Shown one piece after another: positions 1 to 8,243 of a DNA stretch of 14,759 bases. Each line of letters begins with the position of its first letter. Position 1 is the stretch's first letter. This DNA comes from Actinomycetota bacterium. GTDB taxonomy: Bacteria; Actinomycetota; Actinomycetes; S36-B12; UBA5976. The notes under the pieces were generated by a model. The model was not told the DNA's origin. It made no database searches and saw only the letters and a program-made list of their open reading frames with translations. The stretch is from positions 1,089 to 15,847 of the forward strand of contig JAPLBX010000114.1 in NCBI GenBank assembly GCA_026392535.1, in the 5' to 3' direction. The translations under genes and the position numbers were made by a program.

Positions 1-1482
1 TTGCTTGAGGACCTATCCCTGATGAAATTCGCCATTCTCGGAGTTGGCTTAGCGATGCTTTTGCCAACAAACAATTTCCCGCCTTACTTTGCGCTATTTT
101 TAATGATCCCACTAGTTGAATTCCAAATGCATGCCGGGCCGACAGCAAGGTTCACTTCCGGCCTGTTTTTTGGTCTTGGATATTTTCTATTGCTTCTCAA
201 ATGGATGGTTGTAGTCGGAAATGATGCCTGGTTCGCCCTGAGCCTTTTGTGTGCAATTTGGTGGGCGATAGCAGGTTTGGTAAGTACCTATTTCAAAAGC
301 GCCAGGTATTGGCCAACTTGGTTTGCGACCAGTTGGACGGCCTTAGAAATATTGCGAGATCGCTTCCCGTGGGGCGGGTTTGGTTGGGGGCAAATAGGAA
401 CTATTTGGTTAGACACTCCTTTGTCTGGTCTTTACGCATCACTAGGCCAAATTGGCATGACTTTCTTAACTTATCTAGCGATTGCAATTATTTATCTGGC
501 TCGATCAAACATTAAGGTTTTAAAACCTGTAAGGGCTTTCGGATATATATCCATAGGCATCTCTTTGTTGATAGGAGCTAGTTGGATTTCGCTTAACAAT
601 CAGCCCATCACAACCGACGATAAGAAAACTATACAAATATCCGGCATTCAAGGCGGGGTTGAACACACAGGTCTAGGTGTTTTAGGAGCACCTCACGCTG
701 TTTTAAACAAACATATTCAAGAGACACTTAAGCATCTAGATGCCGTCAACCGGTCCGATCTACTTGTTTGGCCCGAGAGCAGTGTGGACTTAGATCCTTA
801 TCAAGACTCTGAAACTTGGGAAAGTTTGATTGCGTTAGACGCGCAGGTGACTCCGCCAGTGTTGATTGGTTCTACATTACATAGTGAATCTGGCTTGAAA
901 CAAAACAAATCACAGATTTTGCAATCTGGAGCAATAACCAGTGTTTATCAAAAGAGGCATTTAGTGCCATTCGGAGAGTTTCTGCCATTGCGGGATCTAA
1001 TTTCGAATTACACGGAACGGGCAAAAATGCTTGCTACTGACTATGAGCCCGGCCTTACTCCTGGGAATTTGAACATCTCTGGTATCTACGCCGCAATATT
1101 GATTTGCTTTGAAGTGGCAGATGTTTCTCTAATACATGACAACATCTCTAATCAATCCGTTGTTATCGTTCAAACCAACAATGCCACGTACCAGCATCTT
1201 GGTCAATCAGAACAACAACTTGTTTATGCAAGAGTTAGAGCGATTGAGACACAGCGTCCAGTTGTTTCGGTTTCTACAAGTGGAATTTCGGCCATTATCG
1301 ATGCCAAGGGTAAAATCACGAATTCAATAGCGCAAGATAAAACTGGCATTTTGAGTATAGAAGTCAACAAGCTCACTGGTGCGACAATTGCAACTAAACT
1401 GCATGGCGCTTTGATATTACTAATTCTCCTTTGCTTTGCTGGTGGGCTTGGAATAATTGCACGAAAACAATTTAGACTCTAG
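1..1482 (+). CDS. lnt: Apolipoprotein N-acyltransferase (possibly 5'-partial)
   Basis: Transfers an acyl chain to the N-terminal cysteine of lipoproteins at the outer face of the cytoplasmic membrane. About six hydrophobic segments fill residues 8-200, followed by a nitrilase-fold domain (about 210-450) and a last membrane helix (about 465-487). The catalytic triad is visible when counted from nt 1: Glu259 in VWPES, Lys318 in YQKRHLVPFGE and Cys369 in ICFEVA, followed by QTNNATY and RAIETQRP, typical of Lnt. Length (493 aa) fits the family. The frame is open to the left edge, so the true start is uncertain: TTG at 1, ATG at 22 (GAGG about 11 nt upstream), or further upstream outside the window. 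It ends 2 nt before the mannosyltransferase gene; in mycobacteria the two activities are fused in Ppm1, so the pairing supports both calls. Confidence 0.93.
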   Translation: MLEDLSLMKFAILGVGLAMLLPTNNFPPYFALFLMIPLVEFQMHAGPTARFTSGLFFGLGYFLLLLKWMVVVGNDAWFALSLLCAIWWAIAGLVSTYFKSARYWPTWFATSWTALEILRDRFPWGGFGWGQIGTIWLDTPLSGLYASLGQIGMTFLTYLAIAIIYLARSNIKVLKPVRAFGYISIGISLLIGASWISLNNQPITTDDKKTIQISGIQGGVEHTGLGVLGAPHAVLNKHIQETLKHLDAVNRSDLLVWPESSVDLDPYQDSETWESLIALDAQVTPPVLIGSTLHSESGLKQNKSQILQSGAITSVYQKRHLVPFGEFLPLRDLISNYTERAKMLATDYEPGLTPGNLNISGIYAAILICFEVADVSLIHDNISNQSVVIVQTNNATYQHLGQSEQQLVYARVRAIETQRPVVSVSTSGISAIIDAKGKITNSIAQDKTGILSIEVNKLTGATIATKLHGALILLILLCFAGGLGIIARKQFRL

Positions 1483-1484
1483 TC

Positions 1485-2213
1485 ATGAAAAGCCAATTTC
1501 TCGTCTGTATCCCTACCTACAATGAGCGAGAGAACATTGAGAAGATTCTGCACCGCTTGTTTGCATCTAATCCGGAAATTGAAGCACTCGTAATTGACGA
1601 TAATTCGCCAGATGGCACTGCTCACATGGTTAGAACCATGCAAAATAGCAATCCGAAGCTTCACCTCTTAGTAAACCCAATGAAGTCAGGACTAGGTGAT
1701 GCCTATCGGTCAGGATTCAAATGGGCGATAGACAACAATTACGAATACGTTGTTGAAATGGATGCCGATGGCTCTCATCAACCAGAACAACTGGCAAGCC
1801 TGCTAGAACATGCTGCGACGCAGGATGTGGTTATTGGCTCTCGCTGGATCAAAGGTGGTTCAGTGGTGAATTGGCCACTTCGTCGCAAAATCTTGTCGAT
1901 CGGAGGCAATTTCTACGTTCGCTCAGTGTTAGGAATTTCCGTCAAGGATGCGACCGCTGGATTTCGAATCTATTCAAGGTCGGCTCTCGAAAAACTACAG
2001 ATTCTTCAAAGTGAATCCCAAGGATATGTCTTTCAAGTTGAAGGAACCTATCGCGCGGTCGTGAACAATCTAAATGTCTTCGAAGTTCCAATTGAATTCG
2101 TGGAACGCGAAATTGGAGTATCCAAAATGTCAAGCTCGATAGTCATCGAAGCCATTGGACAAGTAACAGTCTGGGCGATCAAGCACAGATTGCTACGTAA
2201 ACCAATCTCTTAG
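1485..2213 (+). CDS. ppm1: Polyprenol monophosphomannose synthase (GT2 family)
   Basis: A 242-aa GT-A fold glycosyltransferase that moves mannose from GDP-mannose to polyprenyl phosphate, producing the donor for lipoglycan and protein mannosylation at the membrane. It starts with the family signature IPTYNERENI (residues 9-18), then DDNSPDGT (38-45), the metal-binding MDAD (Asp93 and Asp95), VIGSRWIKGG, the DATAGFR stretch and FVEREIGVSKMS near the C-terminus. It covers the whole catalytic domain without the multi-helix C-terminal extension of eukaryote-like DPMS. The ATG at 1485 lies 2 nt after the lnt stop, so the genes are probably co-transcribed and translationally coupled. It converges on the MFS gene with only 3 nt between stop codons, leaving no room for a conventional terminator. 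The close relative DPM1-type dolichol mannosyltransferase is the same reaction class; the symbol follows the actinobacterial name. Confidence 0.92.
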   Translation: MKSQFLVCIPTYNERENIEKILHRLFASNPEIEALVIDDNSPDGTAHMVRTMQNSNPKLHLLVNPMKSGLGDAYRSGFKWAIDNNYEYVVEMDADGSHQPEQLASLLEHAATQDVVIGSRWIKGGSVVNWPLRRKILSIGGNFYVRSVLGISVKDATAGFRIYSRSALEKLQILQSESQGYVFQVEGTYRAVVNNLNVFEVPIEFVEREIGVSKMSSSIVIEAIGQVTVWAIKHRLLRKPIS

Positions 2214-2216
2214 ACT

Positions 2217-3560
2217 TTAAACTACCGCTGGCACTTCATTTCCAGCTTCTTTTATGCCAGCTCGTACATCAACACGGTGAAGTAGTGATCCGCCAACCAC
2301 GAAGAAGACAATTAGAACAATAATCGCATTTCGATAATCGCCGGTGAACTGGTAGGTGAGTGCAAAGAGCAAAGTTCCAAGCCATGAGGTACCGCGTTCG
2401 CATGCTTGATACAACGCAAAGTATTCTGCTTCGCGATTCACTGGTACTAGTTGGCTAAATAGGCTTCTTGAAAGTGCTTGTGTTCCACCAAGAACGAAAC
2501 CAATCGCTGCGGCTAGTAAGAAGAAAAGCGTTACATCGCCATACGGCACGAATCTTCCACCGATAATTACAACGATCCATATGAACAAGCTATTTCTGAT
2601 CGTAGCTCTCGCACCGATTCTGGCGGCTAATTTTCCGGTAATGAGCGCGCCGGCTATTGCAACGAGTTGAACAATAACGATTGCAGCAATCAAATTGCTC
2701 GTTTTCAAACCTAAAGCGAATTCGCCATAAATTGCTGCAGCATAGATAACGGTTTGCACTCCATCGTTATAAAACAGATAAGCCAACAAAAATCTCTTAG
2801 TGTTAGGAAAGTTCTTTAGTTCAGAGAGAGTTGTGCGCAGTTGACTGAAAGAATTGCGTGCAACCGCAGTGAAATCCGTTCCACCTTTTGGAGCATCTGC
2901 AGAATTTTTGATACCGAAGTAAGGCACGAAAGTCCATGCAGCCCACCACACACCTGCGGTCAAAAGACTGATTCGAATAGAGATTTCTGATGAGTCGCTC
3001 ATCGTTACATATGCCAGATTTGCTATAAGGAGCATTCCGCCACCCACATAACCCAATGCCCAACCCTTACTGCTGACTGCATCTCTTTCGTTAGGAGTAG
3101 AAATCTCATTCAATATTGCGTCATACACAACCAGCGAACCGCCTAGTGCCAAATTTGCAATAGTAAGTAAAACAATTCCGAGTAACCAATTAGTTCCTGA
3201 AACGAAAAACATGCTAGCCGCACCAATAGAACCGATCCAAGCTAGTTTTGCCATCAACTTATGTTTGTCATGCCGAATATCTGCATAAGCGCCTAGCAAT
3301 GGCAATAGGAAAGCTGATAGGAGAGTGGTGAACGTAATTGTGTATAGGAACAAGGAACCAGGTGCGATTTGCAAACCGATTAGTGACAAGTTGGCATCGC
3401 AAGTTGATTCTTTGTCGCAATTGACCGCGCTCAAAGCAATGTGAGTTAGATAAGGTCCGAATAACACTGTTGTAGTTGTTGTTACATAAGCACTATTTGC
3501 CCAGTCATAGAAATACCAAGCTTTTTGGGATTTAGTGCTGCGGTGTCTAACTCTTGACAT
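2217..3560 (-). CDS. MFS transporter, UMF1/Atg22-like family
   Basis: A 447-aa membrane protein with about 12 predicted helices. Family marks of the Vacuole effluxer Atg22-like / UMF1 group are visible: YDWANSAYVTT near residue 17, LPLLGAYAD after the second helix pair, VSSKGWALGYVGGG (around 160), LLAYLFYNDGVQTVI (around 258) and LGGTQALSRSLFSQLVP (around 360) with RGTSWLG after it. Yeast Atg22 effluxes vacuolar amino acids; substrates of the bacterial homologues are not established, so I give none. The length is normal and no segment seems missing. The start ATG (3558-3560) lies inside the 3' end of the upstream phosphodiesterase gene, a 14-nt overlap in another frame, which argues for one transcript and coupled translation. 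Confidence 0.85.
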   Translation of the reverse strand: MSRVRHRSTKSQKAWYFYDWANSAYVTTTTTVLFGPYLTHIALSAVNCDKESTCDANLSLIGLQIAPGSLFLYTITFTTLLSAFLLPLLGAYADIRHDKHKLMAKLAWIGSIGAASMFFVSGTNWLLGIVLLTIANLALGGSLVVYDAILNEISTPNERDAVSSKGWALGYVGGGMLLIANLAYVTMSDSSEISIRISLLTAGVWWAAWTFVPYFGIKNSADAPKGGTDFTAVARNSFSQLRTTLSELKNFPNTKRFLLAYLFYNDGVQTVIYAAAIYGEFALGLKTSNLIAAIVIVQLVAIAGALITGKLAARIGARATIRNSLFIWIVVIIGGRFVPYGDVTLFFLLAAAIGFVLGGTQALSRSLFSQLVPVNREAEYFALYQACERGTSWLGTLLFALTYQFTGDYRNAIIVLIVFFVVGGSLLHRVDVRAGIKEAGNEVPAVV

Positions 3561-4356
3561 GACTGGTTCCTCTCCAAAAACCTCGGTCCTGTAAAACCTT
3601 TTTCAAAACGCTTGGCCGATCTGTCATGATTGCGTCAACACCCATGTCATAAAGCCGGTGCATTTCTTCTGGTTCGTCAACAACCCAAACATGGACTTGT
3701 AGTCCCAGGTCATGAACGAACTTGACGAATTGTGGCCGAACAATCTCTATTCCGTAAGCCCTGACAGGCAATTGGACTGCAATTTGATTAGGAAAACTGC
3801 TACGAATTGCTTGCTTCATCAGGTTCACCTTTGAAAAAGCTAAAAGCCGGGCAATTTCACGTCCTCCTAGAGACATTGCAATATGGGGCAGTCGCTGCCG
3901 GATTCTCATCAACCTGTCGGTGGAAAAGGATCCCAAACAAATTCGTGGGGCGAGCTCTGGTCGGGTCTGAAGGAATTGCTCTAATGGATCTATTACCTCA
4001 TAATCTTTAGGGTCAATATTCAAAATTACGTCCTGTGGGATTGAGTCAACTAAGTCTTGGAACCTCAAAATCTGATGGCCACCGAACACTTTAATTGTCG
4101 ATAATTCTTGCCAGGTTGTGCCACTAATGCGGTCTGGCAATTGTGCCGATCTTTGCAAAGTTTCATCGTGGTGAATAACCAATACGCCATCTCGGCTAAC
4201 TCTTAAATCAGTTTCCAAAGCTTTGTATCCAAGGTCAATCGATGATTGAAAAGCTTCCAGAGTGTTTTCAGGATTCTCTAGTGCGCCACCACGATGACTG
4301 ATGGCAAACGGAAGGCTCAATTGAGCGTATGGATTGATGAATTCTGGTTCATTCAT
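3547..4356 (-). CDS. Glycerophosphodiester phosphodiesterase family protein
   Basis: A GDPD-family TIM-barrel hydrolase, expected to cleave glycerophosphodiesters to glycerol 3-phosphate and an alcohol. Counted from the ATG at 4356, the signature SHRGGALENPENT places the first catalytic His at residue 21; ALETDLRVSRDGVLVIHHDETL supplies the metal-binding Glu48 and Asp50 and the second catalytic His63. NIDPKD and the C-terminal VHVWVVDEPEEM...GVDAIMTDRP complete the barrel. No signal peptide is seen, so it is probably cytoplasmic and acts on imported or recycled lipid head groups. An in-frame TTG at 4368 would add MRKH; I prefer ATG because it leaves a normal leader after the extended -10 at 4395-4403. 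It is the first gene of a two-gene unit with the MFS transporter; whether that transporter handles a related compound is speculation. Confidence 0.88.
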   Translation of the reverse strand: MNEPEFINPYAQLSLPFAISHRGGALENPENTLEAFQSSIDLGYKALETDLRVSRDGVLVIHHDETLQRSAQLPDRISGTTWQELSTIKVFGGHQILRFQDLVDSIPQDVILNIDPKDYEVIDPLEQFLQTRPELAPRICLGSFSTDRLMRIRQRLPHIAMSLGGREIARLLAFSKVNLMKQAIRSSFPNQIAVQLPVRAYGIEIVRPQFVKFVHDLGLQVHVWVVDEPEEMHRLYDMGVDAIMTDRPSVLKKVLQDRGFWRGTSHVKS

Positions 4357-4524
4357 GTGCTTTCGCAAACCTGTAAGTAAAGCCGATAAGGATAATTATG
4401 TCATTTCCAATTATTTGACCACGCGTCTCTGAACACCTTGATACTGCCCCAAATGTCAACGCTGATAAGTTCATACTGATAACGGTAACCTTTAGTCAAT
4501 TCACATGTATGGAAAGTTGAACAA
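4357..4524. promoter_or_regulatory. Divergent promoter region between GDPD gene and pfkB-type kinase
   Basis: This 168-nt spacer holds no gene. On the minus strand, TGACATAAT (4403 down to 4395) is an extended -10 element (TG, one base, then CATAAT, five of six matches), with a poor -35; it would give the phosphodiesterase gene a leader of about 30 nt. On the plus strand, TTGACC (4415-4420) and GATACT (4440-4445) are separated by 19 nt and could serve pfkB, though the spacing is long. GGAAAG (4511-4516) is a modest Shine-Dalgarno 8 nt before the GTG at 4525. The minus promoter is the better supported of the two; both are motif reading only. Confidence 0.4.
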
Positions 4525-5451
4525 GTGCCGAAAATAGCTGTTATTGGTGAAGGCGTAATCGATCGCTTTATCCAAGGTGATTCTTACCATGACGTGATTG
4601 GCGGTTCAGGGCTAAATACAGCCGTTGCAATGCGAAGAGCTGGTGCTAACGCCACTTGGTTCACAAGGTCCGCGAGCGACCCAAATGGACAGGCTCTAAC
4701 TAAATATGCAGAAGCTGAAGGCGTTGCCTTACAGCCGCCGATTGAAGGAAATGAGCCTGCTTCCCTGGTCAATGTCACTATCTCGAACAATGGCCAGCCT
4801 CAATTTGAATTTCACCTAGACGGCTCGGTTGATTGGCACTGGCAAGAAGGCGAACTCGACCGGTTAGGCGAAGGTTTTGAATTAATCCATCTAAGCAGCC
4901 TGAGCGCCGTATTGGATCCTGGAGCCGAGTTAATTCTCCATAAAATCAAGGAAATTAAGCAGCAGCCCACTTCTCCCCTAATCTCATTCGATCCAAATGC
5001 GCGACCTTCTGCAGCCAAAGACGAAAACCAGGCCTGCTTGATGAGAACTCGGATAGAAGAGTTTGTGAAACTTGTGGACCTCGTGAAAGTTTCTGACGAA
5101 GATTTGGGTTGGATAAGACCAGAAATTCCTGCATACGAATTGGCAAGACTTTGGTCCACAGCAGGGCCAAAACTTGTGATTATGACCTGCGGTGGCGAGG
5201 GTGCGGTCGCATTTTCGGAAGGAATCGAAATATGTACCGTTCCAGCGGTTACCGTAGACGTTCTTGACACGCTTGGAGCTGGTGACACATTCATGGGTTG
5301 GTTGCTCTACCAAATAGCAAACGAACACAATTGCAGAATTCCAGTAGACCACAATTCGGCCGCTTCCCTACTCAGCACTGCAGCAAAAGCGGCCGCTATT
5401 ACTTGCAGCCGCAACGGCTGCAATCCACCATTTAATTCAGAGATTAATTAG
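4525..5451 (+). CDS. PfkB-family carbohydrate kinase (fructokinase/ribokinase-like)
   Basis: A 308-aa cytoplasmic ATP-dependent sugar kinase of the ribokinase/PfkB fold. The N-terminal strand IAVIGEGVIDRF is followed by the substrate-site glycine motif GGSGLNTAVAMRRAGA (residues 26-41), HLDGSVDWHW in the lid, SFDPNARP (about 154-161), LVKVSDEDL, and the PfkB signature DTLGAGDTFMG with anion-hole GAGD at 251-254 and catalytic Asp254. The DxNxRP and SDEDL combination is that of fructokinase-like members, but the exact sugar cannot be read from sequence. The start is GTG; no ATG lies upstream in frame. It is a single-gene unit on the plus strand. Its TAG stop (5449-5451) overlaps the gcvP TAA on the other strand by 2 nt, and the two coding regions overlap by 4 nt. 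Confidence 0.87.
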   Translation: MPKIAVIGEGVIDRFIQGDSYHDVIGGSGLNTAVAMRRAGANATWFTRSASDPNGQALTKYAEAEGVALQPPIEGNEPASLVNVTISNNGQPQFEFHLDGSVDWHWQEGELDRLGEGFELIHLSSLSAVLDPGAELILHKIKEIKQQPTSPLISFDPNARPSAAKDENQACLMRTRIEEFVKLVDLVKVSDEDLGWIRPEIPAYELARLWSTAGPKLVIMTCGGEGAVAFSEGIEICTVPAVTVDVLDTLGAGDTFMGWLLYQIANEHNCRIPVDHNSAASLLSTAAKAAAITCSRNGCNPPFNSEIN

Positions 5452-7370
5452 AGCGCGAAATCTTCAATTGGCGGACATGCGCAAACAAGATTGCGATCAC
5501 CGTATGCACCATCGATTCTGGAAACTGGTGGCCAATACTTATTCGCCGGATTCACGCCCGACGGGAATGCTCGATGCAAACGTTCATCTGCTTCTAAATC
5601 GCTCGCGAGTAAAACGTGGGAAGTATGTGGAGCACTTCTTAAAGCTGAATCGTCGATTTTGACTTTTCCACTTCTAATCTCAGATATTTCAAACGCTATT
5701 TGTGACATAGCATTGATAAATCTCTCAATTTCAAAGAGAGATTCGGATTCTGTCGGTTCAATCATCAAAGTGCCCGCAACCGGGAAAGACATAGTTGGAG
5801 CGTGGAAACCATAATCGATTAAGCGCTTAGCTACATCGTCAACTGTTACTCCGGTTTCTTTAGTAATCTCACGCATATCCAAAATGCACTCATGCGCAAC
5901 AAAACCATTCTCGTTCGTGTAAAGAGTTGGGAAATGGTTTTGTAGTTTCTTTGAAATGTAGTTGGCGCTCAATATCGCTGTTTGCGTGGCCAGCTTTAAA
6001 CCTTCACCAGACATCATGCGAATATATGCGTAAGGAATCGGAAGGATTCCAGCAGATCCAAATTCAGATCCAGAGATGGCTCCAGTTTCAGTACCAAGTG
6101 GGTTTGTTGGTAAGAACTTGGCTAGGTGCGCACGCACTCCAACTGGTCCAACGCCAGGTCCACCACCGCCATGCGGAATGCAAAATGTTTTGTGCAGATT
6201 CAGATGTGAGACGTCAGATCCAAACTTGCCTGGCTGTGCAATACCAACTAGCGCGTTTAAGTTGGCTCCATCTACATAAACCTGGCCACCTGCATCATGA
6301 ACCGACGCACAGATTTCGCCAATGCCTTCTTCGAATACACCATGCGTCGAAGGATAAGTAACCATAATCGCGGAGAGATTTTCTGCGTGTTCAGCAATTT
6401 TGGTTTTTAGGTCCGTAAGGTCAACATTGCCAAGGTCATCACAACCAACAACAACTACCTTCATCCCGGCCATTACAGCTGAAGCCGCGTTGGTGCCATG
6501 GGCGCTGCTTGGAATGAGGCAAATGTTGCGATGACCTTCTCCCCTGCCTTGTGATCCCGCATTTGGTTGCAAGCTAACCGCGTCGTATCCAGTAACTTCG
6601 ACGAGGTAATCCTCTAAATTTTTTATGAGTTTGCGCCAACCTAAACTTTGATTTGCTGGTGCGAATGGATGCGCATTAGCAAACTCTGGCCAAGTCACTG
6701 CCGCCATTTCAGTTGCTGCGTTCAATTTCATTGTGCATGAGCCAAGAGGAATCATGGTCCGGTCTAAAGCAAGATCCAAATCAGATAGTTTGCGAAGGTA
6801 CCGCATCATTTCGGTTTCACTGTGATAGGAATTGAAAACTGGATGAGTTAATGCCGTTTCGCTACGTAATGTTTCAATGATTTCTACAGCTGGTTCGCTC
6901 TTTATTCCGATAGCTGAACAGATTGCGAATAAATCTTCCATCGTGGTTGTCTCGTCAAAACTGACTGCGCACCAATCAGCATCGATTTTACGGATGTTAT
7001 AACCCGCGGCCAAACACGCTGAGACAATCTTTTCTGATGGACCAAAAGAAAAACAAACTGTGTCAAAGAAGGACTCTGATCGGATTTGTCCGCCGCCACT
7101 TTTAACAGAGTTGGCAAACTGTCTAGCTAGATTGCTTGCGGAGAGTGCTATTTCTTGCAATCCAGAAAGCCCATGGTAAGCCGCGTACATCCCGGACATC
7201 ACGGCGAGCAAAGCTTGTGCAGTACAAATATTGCTTGTTGCTTTTTCCCGGCGAATATGTTGTTCACGGGTTTGCAAAGCGAGCCGGTAAGCACGTTTAC
7301 CTTGTGCATCTACTGATACACCAACAAGCCGGCCAGGCAAAGTTCGCTCTAGTCCATTTCGCACAGCCAT
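5448..7370 (-). CDS. gcvP: GcvP C-terminal fragment (640 aa, after the TGA)
   Basis: This piece starts at the first ATG after the TGA, 15 nt downstream, in the same frame; no Shine-Dalgarno stands out before it, so independent initiation is doubtful. It carries the rest of the first half (TREQHIRREKATSNICT), PLGSCTMKLNAA, SSAHGTNAASA, and the cofactor motif HLNLHKTFCIPHGGGGPG with the Schiff-base Lys394. The C-terminal domain runs through RLIDYGFHAPTMSFP, EPTESE and YGDRNLVC, so the 3' end is complete. The 14-residue gap falls after Gly275 of this fragment, in the core of the second half, near the cofactor pocket, and would be expected to harm folding even if the TGA were read through. Confidence 0.6.
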   Translation of the reverse strand: MAVRNGLERTLPGRLVGVSVDAQGKRAYRLALQTREQHIRREKATSNICTAQALLAVMSGMYAAYHGLSGLQEIALSASNLARQFANSVKSGGGQIRSESFFDTVCFSFGPSEKIVSACLAAGYNIRKIDADWCAVSFDETTTMEDLFAICSAIGIKSEPAVEIIETLRSETALTHPVFNSYHSETEMMRYLRKLSDLDLALDRTMIPLGSCTMKLNAATEMAAVTWPEFANAHPFAPANQSLGWRKLIKNLEDYLVEVTGYDAVSLQPNAGSQGRGEGHRNICLIPSSAHGTNAASAVMAGMKVVVVGCDDLGNVDLTDLKTKIAEHAENLSAIMVTYPSTHGVFEEGIGEICASVHDAGGQVYVDGANLNALVGIAQPGKFGSDVSHLNLHKTFCIPHGGGGPGVGPVGVRAHLAKFLPTNPLGTETGAISGSEFGSAGILPIPYAYIRMMSGEGLKLATQTAILSANYISKKLQNHFPTLYTNENGFVAHECILDMREITKETGVTVDDVAKRLIDYGFHAPTMSFPVAGTLMIEPTESESLFEIERFINAMSQIAFEISEIRSGKVKIDDSALRSAPHTSHVLLASDLEADERLHRAFPSGVNPANKYWPPVSRIDGAYGDRNLVCACPPIEDFAL

Positions 7371-7385
7371 AAATCCAGCATGTGG

Positions 7386-8213
7386 TCACCCAAATCCCAT
7401 CGGAACACCAAAACGTTGCGCGCTGCCGACTGCAATGTCAGCGCCAAGTGATGCGACTGATGGCAAAATTGTTAGAGCGAGCAAATCTGTAATTGCACAA
7501 ACCAGGACATTGGATTTATGCGCCCGATCAACTAAACCTTTTAGCTCATTAATTACTCCACTTGATGACGGGTATGAAACAACTAAACCGAAAGCAGAAT
7601 CGAAGTTAACCTCTGAATTGACATCAACTAATTCAATTTCAATTCCAAGCGGTAACGCTCTTGTTTTTATTACGTTCAATGTTTGTGGATGTGTGTCGCT
7701 ATCAATAAGGAGAATTCTCGAGTCACCCTTGTGCTGTCTCATCATCAATGTCATTGCTTCCGCGGCAGCTGTCGGTTCATCAAGTAAGGAAGCTCCAGCG
7801 ATGTCGAGTCCGGTTAAATCTGTAATCATGGTTTGAAAATTAAGTAACGCTTCAAGACGCCCTTGAGAAATCTCTGGCTGGTAAGGCGTGTAGGACGTGT
7901 ACCAAGCTGGATTTTCTAGAACGTTGCGCAAAATTACTTGTGGCACAAACGTGTTGTAGAAGCCCTGTCCAATTAAAGTTTTTGTCTTTGAATCATTCTG
8001 ATCCGCCAATGTTTTAAGTTCATCTAGAACTTGGGATTCTGTTAACGCATTTGGCAGATTAAGACCTTGAGTCATCCGAATAGATTTAGGTGACGCTTTT
8101 TCAATCAATTCGTCTAGAGATTGCAAACCCAACTCGGCCAACATGTGGGTACGGTTATTGTTATTTGGACCGATATGTCGCACAGAGAAATCGTGTACTT
8201 GATTTTTTCGCAT
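7386..8213 (-). CDS. gcvP: GcvP N-terminal fragment (275 aa up to the TGA)
   Basis: This is the piece translated if the TGA stops. It contains the start (FSVRHIGPNNNNRTHML), the substrate-channel region YTPYQPEISQGRLEALLNFQ, SLLDEPTAAAEAM and ends at GSAQRFGVPMGFG. It covers most of the first aminotransferase-like half but none of the pyridoxal-phosphate lysine site, so it cannot be catalytic by itself. The ATG at 8213 has AAGGGAG (8226-8220) as Shine-Dalgarno with 6 nt between, and the glycine riboswitch immediately upstream controls this start. Confidence 0.6.
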   Translation of the reverse strand: MRKNQVHDFSVRHIGPNNNNRTHMLAELGLQSLDELIEKASPKSIRMTQGLNLPNALTESQVLDELKTLADQNDSKTKTLIGQGFYNTFVPQVILRNVLENPAWYTSYTPYQPEISQGRLEALLNFQTMITDLTGLDIAGASLLDEPTAAAEAMTLMMRQHKGDSRILLIDSDTHPQTLNVIKTRALPLGIEIELVDVNSEVNFDSAFGLVVSYPSSSGVINELKGLVDRAHKSNVLVCAITDLLALTILPSVASLGADIAVGSAQRFGVPMGFG

Positions 8214-8243
8214 AGATGGCTCCCTTGGTTAAAGACCCATCTG
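8214..8243 (-). promoter_or_regulatory. gcvP expression platform: switchable hairpin around the Shine-Dalgarno
   Basis: AGATGG (8242-8237), which overlaps the 3' strand of aptamer 2 P1, is perfectly complementary to CCATCT (8219-8214), the bases lying directly between the Shine-Dalgarno AAGGGAG (8226-8220) and the ATG (8213). The 6-bp hairpin would hold the Shine-Dalgarno in its 17-nt loop and bury the spacer. The same AGATG bases are needed for P1 of aptamer 2, so glycine binding and hairpin formation exclude each other. This predicts translation ON with glycine. It is inferred from pairing only. Confidence 0.6.

Larger units (their letters stand above)
5448..8213 (-). pseudogene. gcvP: Glycine dehydrogenase (decarboxylating), P-protein, interrupted by in-frame TGA and lacking 14 residues
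   Basis: The P-protein of the glycine cleavage system decarboxylates glycine with pyridoxal phosphate and passes the aminomethyl group to lipoylated GcvH. Read in one frame from ATG 8213 to TAA 5448, the two halves align continuously with long-form GcvP (about 935-960 aa). The reading is broken once by TGA at 7388-7386, where the family has the second Gly of MGYGGPHA. The coordinates on both sides are in the same frame, so this is a single-codon nonsense change, not a frameshift. A second lesion lies at 6548-6543: the family has the block EYAGLLAI plus six residues between GSQG and RGE, and here GSQG runs straight into RGEGH, a loss of 14 codons in frame. The split is not the natural gcvPA/gcvPB boundary, which is near the middle. 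Either the gene is inactive, UGA is read through, or the sequence has errors. Confidence 0.85.

Noticed and set aside
2214..2216. Bidirectional terminator between the convergent ppm1 and MFS genes
   Set aside because: The gap is 3 nt and neither gene end shows a GC-rich hairpin with a T-tract.
4812..5294. A 160-codon open frame on the minus strand inside the sugar kinase gene, plus several other long antisense frames
   Set aside because: The opposite strand codes a complete PfkB protein with all motifs; the antisense translation is low-complexity Ser/Pro-rich and has no ribosome binding site.
7386..7388. Genome-wide UGA recoding, or selenocysteine at the TGA
   Set aside because: TGA terminates the FHA, cmk and plsC genes at natural ends with stop-start overlaps. 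The family residue is Gly, not Cys or Sec, and no recoding hairpin is evident downstream.
5448..8213. Natural two-subunit P-protein (gcvPA and gcvPB)
   Set aside because: In two-subunit systems the break is near residue 450. Here it is after residue 275, within the conserved MGFGGPHA motif, and the halves are in one frame separated by a single stop codon.
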